Positions 29,099 through 41,914 of a DNA stretch of 64,000 nucleotides are shown piece by piece. The DNA comes from Lepas anatifera (lineage: Eukaryota > Arthropoda > Thecostraca > Lepadidae). The notes below the pieces were generated by a model. It made no database searches. It saw only the letters and a list, made by a program, of their open reading frames with translations, and was not told where the DNA came from. Location of the stretch: positions 469,001-533,000 of the forward strand of contig JAOTON010001067.1 in the NCBI GenBank assembly GCA_034440635.1, given 5' to 3'. Positions within the stretch are counted from its first letter, which is position 1, and each line of letters starts with the position of its first letter. The position numbers and the translations under genes are program-made.

Positions 29099-30935
29099 GC
29101 CTCTGTACGCTGCGCTTTGAGCGAGTGCGAAATCGCCGCTGCTTCTTCAAATAGAAGTGTTCTGGAGAAGCTGTGGCGGGCCGATAAAGTGGGCAGAGGA
29201 ATTATTTTTCCTGGTGCGGTGTTCGGGTGATGTTTTTGCAGACGGAAACTAAGCACAGTGACTTTATGTCATTCTAATGAGCCTGTTCCAGCTTGGGCGG
29301 AGAATGGTCTTTTATATTATTCCTTGGGTGATATGGCGAGTTTTCGTTTTGAGATGCTGCTTGGCGATGTAATCCATAAAGCTTGGTAAGTTAATAAACA
29401 ATTATTCGAATCACTGTTGAAGTGCCGTATGACCCTTTAAACTCAAATAACAATGGCTGTTGACTTGTGAAAAATTCGCTCTGATTGTTGCTTTCTCAGC
29501 CCTTGCTACTGTTTTGAAGCCTGGGAGTTATCTTTCTGCTCTTGCTTTGATCAAAGGAGTATAGTTGAGTTCCTTTTGTATGTTCAGGCTTGCTAGTGAT
29601 TGCTTCCTGTATCAAGTCATGAATGGCTTCGTGTGTACAAGTGAGATGCTTAAGTCGATGTTACGGTCCGTGAATTTCGTATTGTTCCGTATGCGAATTT
29701 AGCATACCTTTTTGTAATCCACCTTTATATATGACATGCTTGTGAAATAATTCACGTTTTGCGAGATCTGCATCGTATTTGAAGGGGTTGGACCAGCTGG
29801 GTAAACCACGGGAAGAGTCAACTTGTGAGACGTATTGGAATAGCCATAGATAATATTTAAATGGGAAGAGCTGTAGTGTCCAGGTCTCGTGATTTCCAAA
29901 GTACAGCTAAAGCATGGTTTTTCGTTCGTGATGTGAACCTTCTGAAACAGGAGACTGGTGAACTTGTAATATGGCCTATATACCATTATGACATCGTAAC
30001 AGACTAAACAGCAGTCTAAATCATCTTCCTATCGCAGAGCGTATAAGCTGGCGCAGGATGTACTCACCCGTTCAGGGGTGTCCACATTTCGGGGTGGGGC
30101 GCGTGGAGGCCCCTCCGCTCTCGGGCCGTCAGGTCTGGCTACGGTGTCCCGCTGGCTAACACTCTAGTGCGCGGGTTGTCCGCCAGGTGGCCGCGGCGCT
30201 AGTTTCGCCTCAACACCGCACGCACGCACACGTAACATGAGAGCAATGCAAATTTTGATCATTCAAGGGAATGTGGCACCTTCATAACGTGGTTTTAATT
30301 GAGATAGCCAAGTTGTAAGCAAGTCGGGAAACCCGGTACTCAATATATCATTTGTCTTGGAACTAGAGATATCTGTAGAAAAAGCTAAAACCTACCTGAA
30401 ATGTACCCCTCATGTACCCTCAGCAGCAGGACACAGTTATTGCTGTTGGTGTGACGACATATGCTGACGTCACGGTGAGTATCAGCCGATCGAAACCCTT
30501 GAAGCGTATCGAATATGGCTGGGGTTGCCAGATTATGACATCATCCACAGGCAGATATTTCTTTGTTTCTCCAGAGGAGCACTTTAAAAAAATCAAAATA
30601 TTGAGATTTTTGTCCATTTTTTTAAAGAAAGCATGGACGCTTCATGATTTTCGGCTAACAGTACCCCTAATTTCACCAAATTCCAGGATTCGGCCAAGGT
30701 ACCACATTTTCTTTAAATTATTGAAGTGCAGTCAAGTTTATTAGGTCCAGTGGGAACTGGCGCTGCTTGCAGGGGTTTAGTGGTTCTTCTTCTTCACTGA
30801 GTTTCTGTCGCTGAAATTAATGCATTATCTGACTCAGCGAATGCATATATCCTACTTTTTAACCTGCGCGATGGAGGACATGTGTGAAATAAATGCGTTT
30901 TTTATTTAAGAAGTTGGTGCCATCCTGTAGGCGCA
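29099..30935. other. ARPC3 3' flank, no further gene
   Basis: The ARPC3 3' UTR and intergenic DNA. Short open frames (for example 30412-30744) show no domain. A GC-rich patch near 30060-30220 is unassigned. Confidence 0.4.
29393..29398 (+). promoter_or_regulatory. possible ARPC3 polyadenylation signal
   Basis: AATAAA about 300 bases after the ARPC3 stop codon, in an AT-rich setting. Position fits a normal 3' end; no transcript evidence. Confidence 0.4.
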
Positions 30936-31600
30936 ATGTTCCAATATCTTCGACGTCAACTTCTAAAACAAACACCAGCAGCACAAATACGATGGGAAGG
31001 GGAAGGGCAAAATATAGAATGGAGACGCATTTATGAAATACCTTATCAGTGTACAAAATCAACTAGGCTGCAATCACTTCAATTTCGAATTCTTCATAGG
31101 TATATTCCGACAAAAGGTGCGTGTTCGTCAGAGGGGTAACAGATTCGGAAAAATGAACGAAATGTAATCATACCGATACGTTCGAACACTTTATATTCTA
31201 TTGCCACTACGTAAAACCTATTTGGGAGTTTGTTAAGATCAAACTTGCTAGCGTTAATAACGATATCCCTTTGCCATTAAGCCTCAGTGATGCATTATTT
31301 GGTCTAATGAAGGGAAAACAAGCCCAGAATTTCATTATTCTCGTAGCTAAACAATACATAATCACCTGTAAATTGGGAACAACATATACAACGCCAAACA
31401 TAGAGGCATTCAAAAAAAGACTAAATGCATATATTGAGATTGAAAAAAACAGCTGCGCTTCAAAACAACAAATTAGCGAAATTTCAAAAAAATAGGATGG
31501 TTTCGAAAACGCTCAATTTATCGTGAGCGCTGCTGAAATAGGAATAAAACTGAGACTATGTAATTCAACCATCAACCATCATCATTTGGTAAATAACTAA
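30936..31600 (+). mobile_element. L1-like LINE 3' end, copy 1
   Basis: Peptide IRWEGEGQNIEWRRIYEIPY then STRLQSLQFRILHRYIPT matches the conserved region after the RT domain of L1/Tx1-type LINEs, and CKLGTTYTTPNIEAFKKRLN matches their C-terminal end. A stop and frame changes lie between. A related copy is at 59850-60460, in the same orientation. Confidence 0.75.
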
Positions 31601-31885
31601 CTGTATGAGTTGTATGTTACTTTGCCCTCTGAAGTAGGATGTTTTGTGACAGCAAAGAAAAAGTCAGCGTATGACCTGATGAATACCAGGTAGATGGTGT
31701 GGAGGTCGGATGCCGCGGCTCCCCAGGATTTGCCGCTCAGCGAACGTAAAGCATAGGACCTCCTCTTCATCCTCACCTTCAGGTGTTCGATGTGCTGGCG
31801 GAAGCTTAGGGTGCGGTCGAACCTGATCCCCAGGAAGACAGGGGCGGCCTGCCATACGGCCTGGCCCGACCGTACTAACACTTTT
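31600..31885 (-). mobile_element. non-LTR retrotransposon fragment
   Basis: Minus-strand peptide PVFLGIRFDRTLSFRQHIEH followed by LKVRMKRRSYALRSLSG, typical of the RT thumb of Jockey/RTE/CR1-like LINEs. No upstream RT is present. Confidence 0.75.
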
Positions 31886-32137
31886 GGCGACCTTATTACT
31901 CTGCTAGTAATTAGCGTAGATAAATTAATTTCACACCATCAGGTAGTTGCATCAATTCAATTCAATGTATTAAGATTTCAAGTTAGACCGTCACAGTACA
32001 TACCAGGGGTGAACGTTCCCGCGAGACCTTGCAGCACCCTCCGAACAGTGATTTTTGAGAGCTTCAATGTTTGGAAAGCGATACACCCGCAGGTATTGAG
32101 TGCGTGAGCTTAGATAAAGAAGCCTATATTTCTGAAG

Positions 32138-32362
32138 AGTTGACGAGGTATATACTGGCCTGTCACCTCGAATCCTGCATGTAGCATACCTTTAGATTAC
32201 ATATTCGGGCACAGCCCTTCATCAGAATCAGGTAAAATCAAAAATTCTCAGTCCTATATAGTGCAGCCAGACCTCGAATATATCGCCAGCCGTGCCCGAA
32301 TATATAATCTGAGTGTATTTTACTTCCAGGATTCGAGGAGACAGGCCAGTATACACCTCGTC
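32138..32362. mobile_element. short foldback element
   Basis: Inverted repeats of about 38 bp: TTGACGAGGTATATACTGGC...CGAATCCTG at the left and its complement CAGGATTCGAGGAGACAGGC... at the right. About 220 bp overall; probably a MITE. Confidence 0.7.
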
Positions 32363-32474
32363 AATTTATAATCATGCTCCTCGCCTTAGCACTCCAAACC
32401 TATCAACAATTCTGAAGAATTGTTTCACTCTAGTCGCGAACGATAATTTTTTGTGTTGTCCCCACTTGGGTTAA
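32316..32474. other. spacer between elements
   Basis: Includes the right end of the foldback element and short unique sequence before family A copy 1. Confidence 0.3.
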
Positions 32475-33311
32475 CACGCGCATTGACGGGGGTCTGAGCC
32501 ACCTTCGCATTGACGGGGGCGGGTACCCGCCCCTAAGATCTCGAGAACCACGGTAGGTAGCGAAAAACGGTAAACGGCGTTGGGTTGCCCATCCACTTTT
32601 CCATCGAAAACATTTGAACCATTTTTTTGTCAGGTCACATTTAAGGTCACGAGAGGTCAAAACATGCCCGTCATAGGGATAACATGTAAATTCAGTTTTT
32701 CGGCCATGAAATCTGAACAAGTAAAGATAGAGCAAAACGACTTGAACTATATGAATCCTCTTAGCAAGCCGAATCGAATGATGTATAATTTGACCTTGCT
32801 AGGTCAAATCAAGGATTTGACCTGACCTGAGGTCAGGTCAGGGTCAAATTATATAAAATGCATATCATTAGAACTGCAAAGTCCAGACGAGTCTAATGCA
32901 GCTAAAATAAATGCTCTATCACCATCCGTTACTGAGTTATTCCGTAAAAACCATTTTTCCCATGTATTTCCAATGGAGAGGTCGTGCCTCGTACCTGACC
33001 TTAGGTCATCGATATCAAAAATACCGGAACAAATTTTAGAGAACTCGGTAGGGCCATTATGTGATGTGAGTTTCAATCGGATAAGTTTACCCTGCTCCGA
33101 CTTATGCTATCTTAAACTTTTTTTTGAGGTCGGGTCACTTGACCTGTACTGGTGACCTGACCTGAGATGACCTAACCTTCAAATTTTCACAGAAGTTGTA
33201 AAAATGATGAGGGAAAAGGTATACCAAGTACGGCGGCGCTACGCGCCGCCGTTTTTCTGCTATCTCCGAAAAACCCGAGGGGGCGGGTACCGCCCCCCGT
33301 CAATGCGCGTG
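32475..33311 (+). mobile_element. TTAA-flanked MITE, family A copy 1
   Basis: Ends CACGCGCATTGACGGGGG and its complement; TTAA at 32471-32474 and 33312-33315. Internal AGGTCA/TGACCT words are dense, and a CGGCGGCGCTACGCGCCGCC hairpin lies near 33230-33255. No coding capacity. TTAA duplication points to a piggyBac-like transposase acting in trans. Confidence 0.88.
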
Positions 33312-33703
33312 TTAATATATTCTACATTCCCATTAACCAACCCCCCCCCACACACACACAGACATGCATTCTGTTGCAAGCACACCCGGCGATTTAAAAC
33401 AGTAGTGCACTGCATCCTGTACTAGTCGCTGCGGCAGCAGCATTTGAAGTCAGGCACCGGGACCCGCCAGCCGACGTACTTCCGCAATAGGGATAATTTG
33501 GGACGGGTGCGCAGTCTCATCCTTACAGTTTCGACTCTCTACAGGGACATCGATTCTTACGATGTTTCGTCTGAAATTCAAATAGAAAGAAAAGAAGAAA
33601 AAAACATCGAACAAAGTGACATGCCCAGATGATTTCCACAGCTTCAAAGCTCGGTACAGCTACAAATGATACGAATGGATTGAATGCTCTCATCCCGCAT
33701 TAA

Positions 33704-34896
33704 CCCTTGCCCCGGTGGCGGGTACGAGCCACCTTCGCCATGGTGGGGGGCTAAAAAGACCCCCCCCCACGATCTCAAAAACTAAGAGAGCTAGAAAAAG
33801 CGCAAAACGGCAATCGAAAGCTCTTCGAAAATGATATCGAAAATACTTCGGTCATTTTTCTTGTCAGGTCAATATCAAGGTCACCAGAGGTCAAAATAGG
33901 TCAAAATCGCTAATATGAGGTGTACTAAGAAAACCTCCTATATCTCAGAAACTATGATAGCTAGAAACATTTTTCTAACACCATTCGAAAGCTCTTGAGA
34001 TGCGCTTTCATTACAGTGGCATTCATTTTCGTGTCAGGTCAAAGCCTAGGGAGCTACAGGTCACTAAATATTGGGCATATTCTTGGGAATGTCCATAGCC
34101 AGACATGCATAAGGGCGTTTACTTTTTCGCTAATAGCTTCCAAACCAAACAAGATACAGCCATAGTTTATGCACCATTGCAATCCTCTCGTCAATACGAA
34201 TCGAATGATATATGATATTGCTATGCCAGGTCAAATTTAAGAATTTGACCTGACCCAGGTCAACGGTCTGACCCAACTTGACCTGGTATAGTCATGATGT
34301 ATATCGTTTGACTTCCAGTGACTATACAAACACTTTGGGGACAAAATAATAGCTCTATCTTAGTTTATTCAAAATTTATAGAGAAAAACACCAAAAATGC
34401 TTATTTGACCTAAGGTGACCTTTTTAAAGGTCACAAGTCAAAAATTTGGTATCAGCTTCAGAAATGGGCTAAGAGCAAGTCGCAACCGATGTTTGAAGTT
34501 GATTCCATCCATACTTACTGAGAAAAGCTCATTTCGTGATTTTCCCCATGCATTGTCAATGGGGAGGTCATGCTCTGCACATGACCTTAGGTCACCAATA
34601 TCGAAAATCCCGGAACAAATGTTGTAGCTCCTGGTGGGCCCAAGATGTGGTATGAGTTTCATCTTGATCGATTAACCCTTCTTTTAGTTATGCCGTCCTA
34701 AGTATTTTTTGAGGTGAGGTCACTTCACCTGACCTGGTGACCTGACCTGATATAACCTTGAGCCAAAATTTTCAGGAAAGATGTAAAAATGATGGAGGAA
34801 CAGCTAGACCAGTTTGGCGGCGCTGCGCGCCGCCGTTTTTTGGTCACTTCGGAAAAACCCGAGGGGGGTCTAAAAGACCCCCCACCCGGGCGAAGG
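33704..34896. mobile_element. TTAA-flanked MITE, family C
   Basis: TTAA at 33700-33703 and 34897-34900 flanks CCCTTGCCCCGGTGG...CCCGGGCGAAGG. Sub-terminal inverted segments (GGGGGGCTAAAAAGACCCCC left, similar right), many TGACCT/AGGTCA words and a GGCGGCGCTGCGCGCCGCC hairpin near 34815. No ORF of note. Confidence 0.82.
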
Positions 34897-34900
34897 TTAA

Positions 34901-37465
34901 TCTGATCATAAATCTGAATAGTTAGTTGATTCAGAAAGACCAAGACAAATATATAGGTTCTAATATAATTATTTCCGTAACAAATTACTAAATTAAATTT
35001 TGCCACATTTTTTTGGCGTGATTTTCAATTATGTTTCATGTTAGTTCGTTGCGAGTAATTGATGAATTCATTGCTGCTAAACTTTCTTGCGATATCATCG
35101 TGTTTATGTTAGACAAACACAATGAGCCGTCGAAGAATATTTCTGCCAACTTTCAATCGCATTTAAAACAGAAGCGGTCGCTCGGTTATCCTCCAATAAG
35201 GCGTCCTACTTGCAAGCTAATAAGCTCCATGCTACTGGTCTGGAGAGCTAAAGGTGAAGCGTAGCCTCCAAAGCAATTGTCTCGTAAAAAAGCATAAACA
35301 TTAGTCACAAAATAAACCACCATGAGGCCATTCTTCAGGCAGATACATTTCTAAATTATGTTCTGTTCTAAAGATTTATCTTGAGTTGGGCCCTTCCATG
35401 AACTGAGTACATCAACGCAGTTTTCGTGAGTCTTGTCTCGGCTCCGCTCGCTGGTCTGAGACTCTCAATGCACGACTTCATTAATGGATCGGCACACGAG
35501 CATCCCTCTTACGTCATGGCTGACTCGGCCGTAAGCCCTGACAAACTTGGATGGATACCATGTTTCATGGTAATCACCAGAGCACGGAACTGGCCTTCAT
35601 ATTATTTTTCTGGCATTATGAAAGGCACGGGTCTGGTCTGATGACGCGGGGCGTTTGTTGTGACTTCCCGAAATAACAACCGCACAGCTCCTGACCCCGT
35701 CTTTAGTGAGGTCCAGTGTCACGCGGTGAATGAACCGATCCAGTGAATTATTAATTGGCGGCGATAATAGTGACAAAGCCAGGCGTCCAGAGAGGCTATT
35801 CACTCCAGAGAAACCGGTTCCATGAAAGGACGTTGGCAAGATGTCTCGATGGATTTTGATAAGGGTATAAATGTAACCTCGGATGGACCTTTGTCAACAA
35901 CGTCAACAACGGCTAATCACGCGTTTCCGCATCAGTCGCGTGGTCGTCTGTGCTCTCCTGAACGGAGGTGCGTGCTGCCGCGGCCCCACGTGCATCTAAC
36001 GTGGCAGACTGCCATTTGAGGACTGCGATTTTCCTGGATTAGCGGATAGCGCTGGAAGTGCACCACCTCCGCCCTGCCCAGCGCAAATTACCAGGGCCGG
36101 TGATAGCATCGCCACTGCGGCCGGGCGACAGGCGGTCGCTTCATGCGCTGTCCACACGAATGGACGCCCGCTTAATTCCCCTCGTGTGCTGTCCGGACGA
36201 ATGGACGCCCGCTGAAGCTTTGGATTTAGACGGTCAGGTTTCTTACCCACACAGGCACGTTTTCGTCTTTCCTGGCTAAGAATTTTGCCAGGGAAAGTGC
36301 TTTGGCGGACTATAGTTGTGGATTTATGTATTAATTGTAGTATTCTTGATATTGATCTCATCATTTTACAGCGCGTTTAAAAGTTCCCTATTCTGGGGAC
36401 ACACCAACCCGTTCAAATCACTGACCCTCCGTTGGGTGAAAGTAAAACTTTTTAGCAGCCATTGTTATGACCCTTGGACGAGGGCATACCAAAAGAGAGA
36501 CAGGGAGCGAAATCCCCCAAAATGAATGCGGGACATTTTTTTCTGACTTGACCCTTTCACCTTTCTTCCTCTGTGATTCCTGGTCCAGTAAAGAGATGTC
36601 CCAAATATTGTGCTTTATGTGTCCTTGTTTTTATTTGACCTGGGACAATACAAGTTGGTTAAGAACGAATGGATGCTCCAACAGAGCAGTTGGGTGTCCG
36701 ATGAAGATAAGACATGACTTCAAGGTGGCTGCTTCGTTTCGGAAGACAGTTTTATGCTGTCGGTGTTGGTGTTCAGTTGTGTGCGACACCGGGGTGGTAG
36801 AATTCCACGGGATAAGAGGACTTATTGTGGTGGCTAGAGGCTAGAGATTTCTCTATATTCTTGGTCCTGGCGCCGGTAAGCCTCGATTGGTCTCGACAAG
36901 ATCTCGGCAAGACCCAATGTGGTCCTGGCATTGGCCCCGGCAAAAAAGTCGGCTTCAAATGAAGAAGTTTTTCGCCTTGTCTTAACGTCTCAGCCAGTGA
37001 CTTCGATTTCATATTTTAGCCATGGATTATGTGTAATTGTGTTCTTTCATTATATTTTCTAATGGAACTTCTTACAACCAAATTATTACAATCTTGGTCT
37101 TCCTCGACGAAATTTAGCTAAGTGCAAACTGCTACTACTTGCTTACAGTGTACTTACAGTGTTCACTATTCGAAAAATTCAAGCTCATTTTGGAGGAAAA
37201 AACTAACTCGAAAGATTAGCATTATTTAACTAAAACTAGAGGCTATTCATAAATGACGTCACTTTTGTAGGAGTTTCCAGACTCCCTGCTTCCCTCGGTT
37301 TCCAACTTTGTTCAGGCATTCCTGTCTCATTTTGAATTATAGACAGCCCCATCATTTTATGACTCAGGAACATCATTTTATGACTTAGGACATCATTTTG
37401 TTGAGCTCAGGAAGAGCTCAACAGTAAAAACTGCTGCCAAAAAGACCTTCCCTATACTATGGCCA
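34901..37465. other. intergenic, no gene supported
   Basis: Only short open frames. A small repeat of CGAATGGACGCCCGCT occurs twice at about 36157 and 36199. A short direct repeat of CATCATTTTATGACT lies near 37350-37385. Confidence 0.4.
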
Positions 37466-37640
37466 TGGGTAGAAATCCTGGGGCTTGGGGGTCAGGACCC
37501 CCTGAATTTTTGGTCCCATAGACTTTGTACAGGGCTTGTATTGCCGTGCCAGCGCTAACCCACCCAAAACCCCCGGATCTAGAAGAGATCTCCAGCTCTG
37601 GCTATGGTATGTCACTTTTCAGCTGGACACCCCCCCTCCT
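37465..37640 (+). repeat. dispersed repeat shared with 45655-45810
   Basis: Contains CCTGGGGCTTGGGGGTCAGG and then ACAGGGCTTGTATTGCCGTG, closely similar in order and spacing to the segment next to the 29-bp array at 45.7 kb. Nature unknown. Confidence 0.7.
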
Positions 37641-38571
37641 TGACGTTATTCATGAACAGCCCCGTATGGGCTTAAGTAAGACAATTTATTTGTGCTTAGT
37701 TAGCCATGTCAGGTTATTTAATTGTAAAATGCTAATGAAAACTAACTAAATTAGCTGAAAATATGCTAATCGTAATCTGATATGGACTCCAACAAACACA
37801 GATCTAGTTAAGACTATTACGCTCTCCAATCCTCAGATGTCCCGACACAGACCCAGTTGGTCCCGGCAAAGTTCTGGTGGGAACCAGCATCTGGTCCCGG
37901 CTCCGGGACGCCGGGACCAAAAGTAGAACCTCCGGTGCTGACCCCGCCGGGTGTTCTCCTCAAAAGACACCCACTAATAATATAGTACATTTAAATCTGG
38001 AAAATGTCAGTTGTCCAAGAAGAGCCAGACAGCAACCGGGGGCAGTTACTGGAGAGCTCCTCGCTGCGGATACGCAGTTATCATCGACTGACTCGCTGGG
38101 CTCTCCATCAGCTTCAGCCTAAGTCGATGTTTCCCATTTATTGCCGCTGCTGGACCAGACCCCCGTCAGAACAGATAAAATGTTGGTCGAATTAAACCTT
38201 TGAAGCTGGTTTATTGTTTGTTGTGTGCTTTCAATTTCTTATTACCGTTTTCAAAGTATGATCAGATGTGCTTGGTGTTTGTCATTTTCTTCCAGAACCG
38301 AAGTGGCAAACGTCAAGGGAGGAACGTCCATCCAAACTGTGAACCGAAGTAGGTCGTTTCTATGCCCCAATAGAAAGTAAAGCTATTTTGATACATTGAT
38401 TCAGCCTCCTCTGCTGGTGAACCGAACCAAATACCACTAAATATAATACACTTCTGTCACAGCACAGCCCTTTAGCAATGAATTCATCTCCACCCAGCAC
38501 CCGAAAAATATTTATCCCACCTTGCTTCTGAACACATACTTTATAACGTACGCTGCTTATGTTACTTAATG
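37641..38571. other. intergenic, nothing recognised
   Basis: No exon or element that I can support. Confidence 0.4.
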
Positions 38572-38575
38572 TTAA

Positions 38576-39416
38576 CACGCGCATTGACGGGGGTCTGAGC
38601 CACCTTCGCATTGACGGGGGGGCGGGTACCCGCCCCCCTAAGATCTCGAGAACCACGGTAGGTAGCGAAAAACCGTAAACGGTGTTGGGCTGCCCATCCA
38701 CTTCTCCATCGAAAACATTTGAAACATTTTTTTGTCAGGTCACATTTATGGTCACGAGAGGTCAAAACATGCCGTCATAGGGATAACATGTAAATTCAGT
38801 TTTTCGGCCATTACATCTGAACAAGTAAAGATATAGCAAAACGACTTAAAGTATACGAATCCTCTCAGCAAGCCAAATCGAATGATATATAGTTTGAGCT
38901 TGCTAGGTCAAATCAAGGATTTGACCTGACCTGAGGTCAGGTCAGGGTCAAATTATATAAAATGCATATAATTAGAACTGCAAAGCCCAGGCGAGTCTAA
39001 TGCAGCTAAAATAAATGCTCTATCACCATCAGTTACTGAGTTATTCCGTAAAAACATTTTTCCCATGTATTTCCAAAGGAGAGGTCATGCCTCGTACCTG
39101 ACCTTAGGTCATCGATATCAAAAATTCCGGAACATATTTTAGAGAACGTGGTAGGGCCATTATGTGATATGAGTTTCAATCGGATAAGTTCACTCTGCTC
39201 CGACTTATGCTATCTTAAACTTTTTTTGAGGTTGGGTCACTTCACCTGTGCTGGTGACCTGACCTGAGATGACCTAACCTTAAAATTTTCACAGAAGTTG
39301 TAAAAATGATGAGGGAAAGGTATGCCAAGTACGGCGGCGCTACGCGCCGCCGTTTTTCTGCTCTCTCCGAAAAACCCGAGGGGGTGGGCGGGTACCCGCC
39401 CCCGTCAATGCGCGTG
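38576..39416 (+). mobile_element. TTAA-flanked MITE, family A copy 2
   Basis: Very similar to the copy at 32475 along its whole length. TTAA precedes it (38572-38575) and TTAG follows, a one-base change in the target duplication. Same internal AGGTCA-rich body and GC hairpin near 39332-39352. Confidence 0.88.
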
Positions 39417-39420
39417 TTAG

Positions 39421-40223
39421 GGAAACTTTACTGAAGCCGAAGAAAAACAATGAAAAAAGACAAGAAAATGTTTTTGTCAGCGGTGCTCCCTAACATTAGG
39501 AAAATGGCCACCTTTCCATGCACTTCTGTAGATGCATGTTTTCCCCAGAAATGAACTGCTAACCCATAGTCTCCGCTGAGCACCACACGCGTGCGTGTCG
39601 TCGGTTGGCCGAAGTCCCAGTCGGCTATTGATGGGCGCGCCGGGCGGCCGACTTTCGCGCGTATGGCGTCATTCTTTGACCGACAAGACATGAATAAATT
39701 CAAGAACGCAATATGTGAGTGGTGTTATTAGAAAGACAAGGCACTGGAAAACATTTTTCCTGTATGTTATTTTAGGGTGAATCACTGGCCACTGCTAGCA
39801 AACATTGTTTAAAAGATGGAATCTAAATTTCCAAAGACCTATGAATCATTATTTTTGAAAAACGAAATTCTCAAAGTTGGATGATAGAATTGTAAATATT
39901 ATGATGATAGAAATGTAAAGTGACTAACCAACAGGTATACTGTGCCAGCCCCTCCAAAGTTAGTTGGTAGCAATATACTGTTACGGCGTACAAATGCGAC
40001 TGCTCCATAGGGCTTACGTGTTAAATTGCTCATTTTCAACCACGTGCTAGCCACAGCCTATGGCTGTTGGAAGAAATATAACGTCGTCATTGGAAGGCCT
40101 GTTCCCTGCCCTTTCCACTTTCCATTTGGTATTTTTATGTCAGATGTACATAAATGCCTAAAAAAATCGATTTCCGAGAACCATGCAAATGTAAGCCGCA
40201 ATTTTCCCGGCGTACACCCAGTA
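39421..40223. other. intergenic, one CAACAGGTATACTGTGCC word
   Basis: A single copy of CTAACCAACAGGTATACTGT near 39925 matches the three-copy repeat at 44.7 kb. No gene seen. Confidence 0.45.
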
Positions 40224-40227
40224 CGCC

Positions 40228-40320
40228 GGCGGTCGCGTAGCGCAGCGGTTAGAGCGATGGTCTATAAATCAGACGATGGTGAGTTCGAATCCCAGTCTCG
40301 GCTTCCGCTTTTAACCACTG
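40228..40320 (+). mobile_element. tRNA-like SINE head or tRNA pseudogene
   Basis: A box TAGCGCAGCGGTTAGAGCG and B box GAGTTCGAATCCC at correct spacing, with a CTATAAATCAGAC anticodon-like arm. The acceptor and T stems do not pair well, so it is unlikely to be a working tRNA. Confidence 0.6.
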
Positions 40321-40723
40321 GGTGGAGCACTGCGAGTGATATGGTTGTTTTTTTACTCAATCAAGGGAGTGCTTAGAACTTTTCGTGAGCATTCAGATGT
40401 TTCACTACATGACCAAAGATAGAGCTGCCACTTTGTTATCCACTTGCCAAATTGGGAGAAGCGGACAATATGGAATACCAACGGGGCAAAGCAAGGAATG
40501 CCAGCAGTCATCTAATGATAATAATAATAAATGTCCGGCTTAATGACACACCAACAGCCAATAGAGGAGGCAGCATGGTTCCCTGTTTCGTTTTGAGTTA
40601 TAATTCCCTTTCTGATCAGCCCCTGCTGATTATTTGCATCATTTGGGGCGCCTGGACAATATTTTGGCTGTTAGCGAACCGTTTCGAACAACACCGACTA
40701 ATATAACAATGATAATAAAACGT

Positions 40724-40990
40724 CATAGGCGGATCCAGGGGGCGGGCAAGGAGGGCACGTTTTCTCCCCCATGATCGACCCTCGGCACCCCCTGAAATTA
40801 TCACGGCGCCTCCTGAAATGTCGCTTCCCACCCCTTCCCCCTCCCCCAGGATGCGAAAATCGGCACCCACCGATAGGATTTTGCGCCCATCTGATAGGTT
40901 TTGCCCGTCAAAAGTGGCGACCCCGGACCGGATGGCGCCCCTCCCCCTCGGGAAGGTGCCCCCCGATCGGCAATCCTAGATCTGCCTATG
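40724..40990. mobile_element. hAT-type MITE with perfect 8-bp target duplication
   Basis: Inverted ends CATAGGCGGATCCAGGG and TAGATCTGCCTATG (a few mismatches) enclose 267 bp. TAAAACGT occurs exactly on both sides (40716-40723, 40991-40998). An 8-bp duplication and a CA...TG edge fit hAT elements. Confidence 0.85.
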
Positions 40991-40998
40991 TAAAACGT

Positions 40999-41609
40999 CA
41001 CCAGGGAAAGGGGGAATTTCTGAAGTTGTCTCTGGTCAAATACCAATGGATGAAAAAGGCATCTCTGACCGAACTACTTTCTTAAATATAATAAACGCAC
41101 GGATGAACTCTGGAAATTTTAGGACCAATACCTGTCCTCAATTTACCGTGTCTGCGTAAAACTGCGTAGATAGTGATAATCTGCAATTTTTACACGACGT
41201 TACTTTTTTGGATTTCCACGTCTGCGGGGAAAACATGATTTTTTAGATGCCTCAAATAAAGCTTCCAATATGTTTTTCATAAAGATGACACGGGAATTGT
41301 TCTATGTAGTTTGGCGATAACTTCGCTTTTTCACGAAGCGGCAAGAAACTCGACAAGAAAAGGAAGCAAACTTAGTCTTAAACCAACATCCAATCATCAA
41401 ATTAGAAATATACTCGACAAAAATCTGAAGGACATTGGACAAACTCCCTGCATCCACCTGGGGCCCCGGACCAACCCTCCCTGGATCTGCCTACGTCAAC
41501 CAGAATGCAAAAGTTCAGGCACCAGCGATTTTTTCACACTGCAAACATCAGCATTCAAAAGATACCATCTAAATGCAATATCTACTGATCACTCATAGGT
41601 AGCTTCCGT
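40999..41609. other. intergenic, nothing recognised
   Basis: No feature supported. Confidence 0.4.
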
Positions 41610-41612
41610 GCA

Positions 41613-41914
41613 GTGGTGGATACGAGGCGGAGGGCTAAGGCCTCAAGCCCCCTCCATGCTTAAGTGCCTATAGCTAATGCATAGGCGGAGAATGATGATA
41701 ATTTGAGTTTTAGGGCACTTCAGCTGGGGAGGCTATATGTGTTCGTCTGTAACGCATTACATCATTCCGTCATTCCAAGATTGGTTTTATTAGCTAGACT
41801 GGCATATACAGAGAGTGCATAGGCGAATACTGATCTGAGGCGTTGGTGGGTGGTGCTCGAGTCCACTAGCCCCACTCCCCACCTCAAAATGAAGTCCTGG
41901 ATCCACCACTGATT
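41613..41914. mobile_element. hAT-type MITE, CAGTGGTGGAT ends
   Basis: Ends CAGTGGTGGATACG and CTGGATCCACCACTG, about 300 bp apart. Flanking CTTCCGTG and ATTCCACG look like a mutated 8-bp target duplication. Confidence 0.75.

Noticed and set aside
36467..36844. A 125-codon Cys-rich open frame
   Set aside because: No domain, no splice or start support, and the composition looks random.
40228..40320. A working tRNA gene
   Set aside because: A and B boxes are present but the acceptor and T stems pair poorly.
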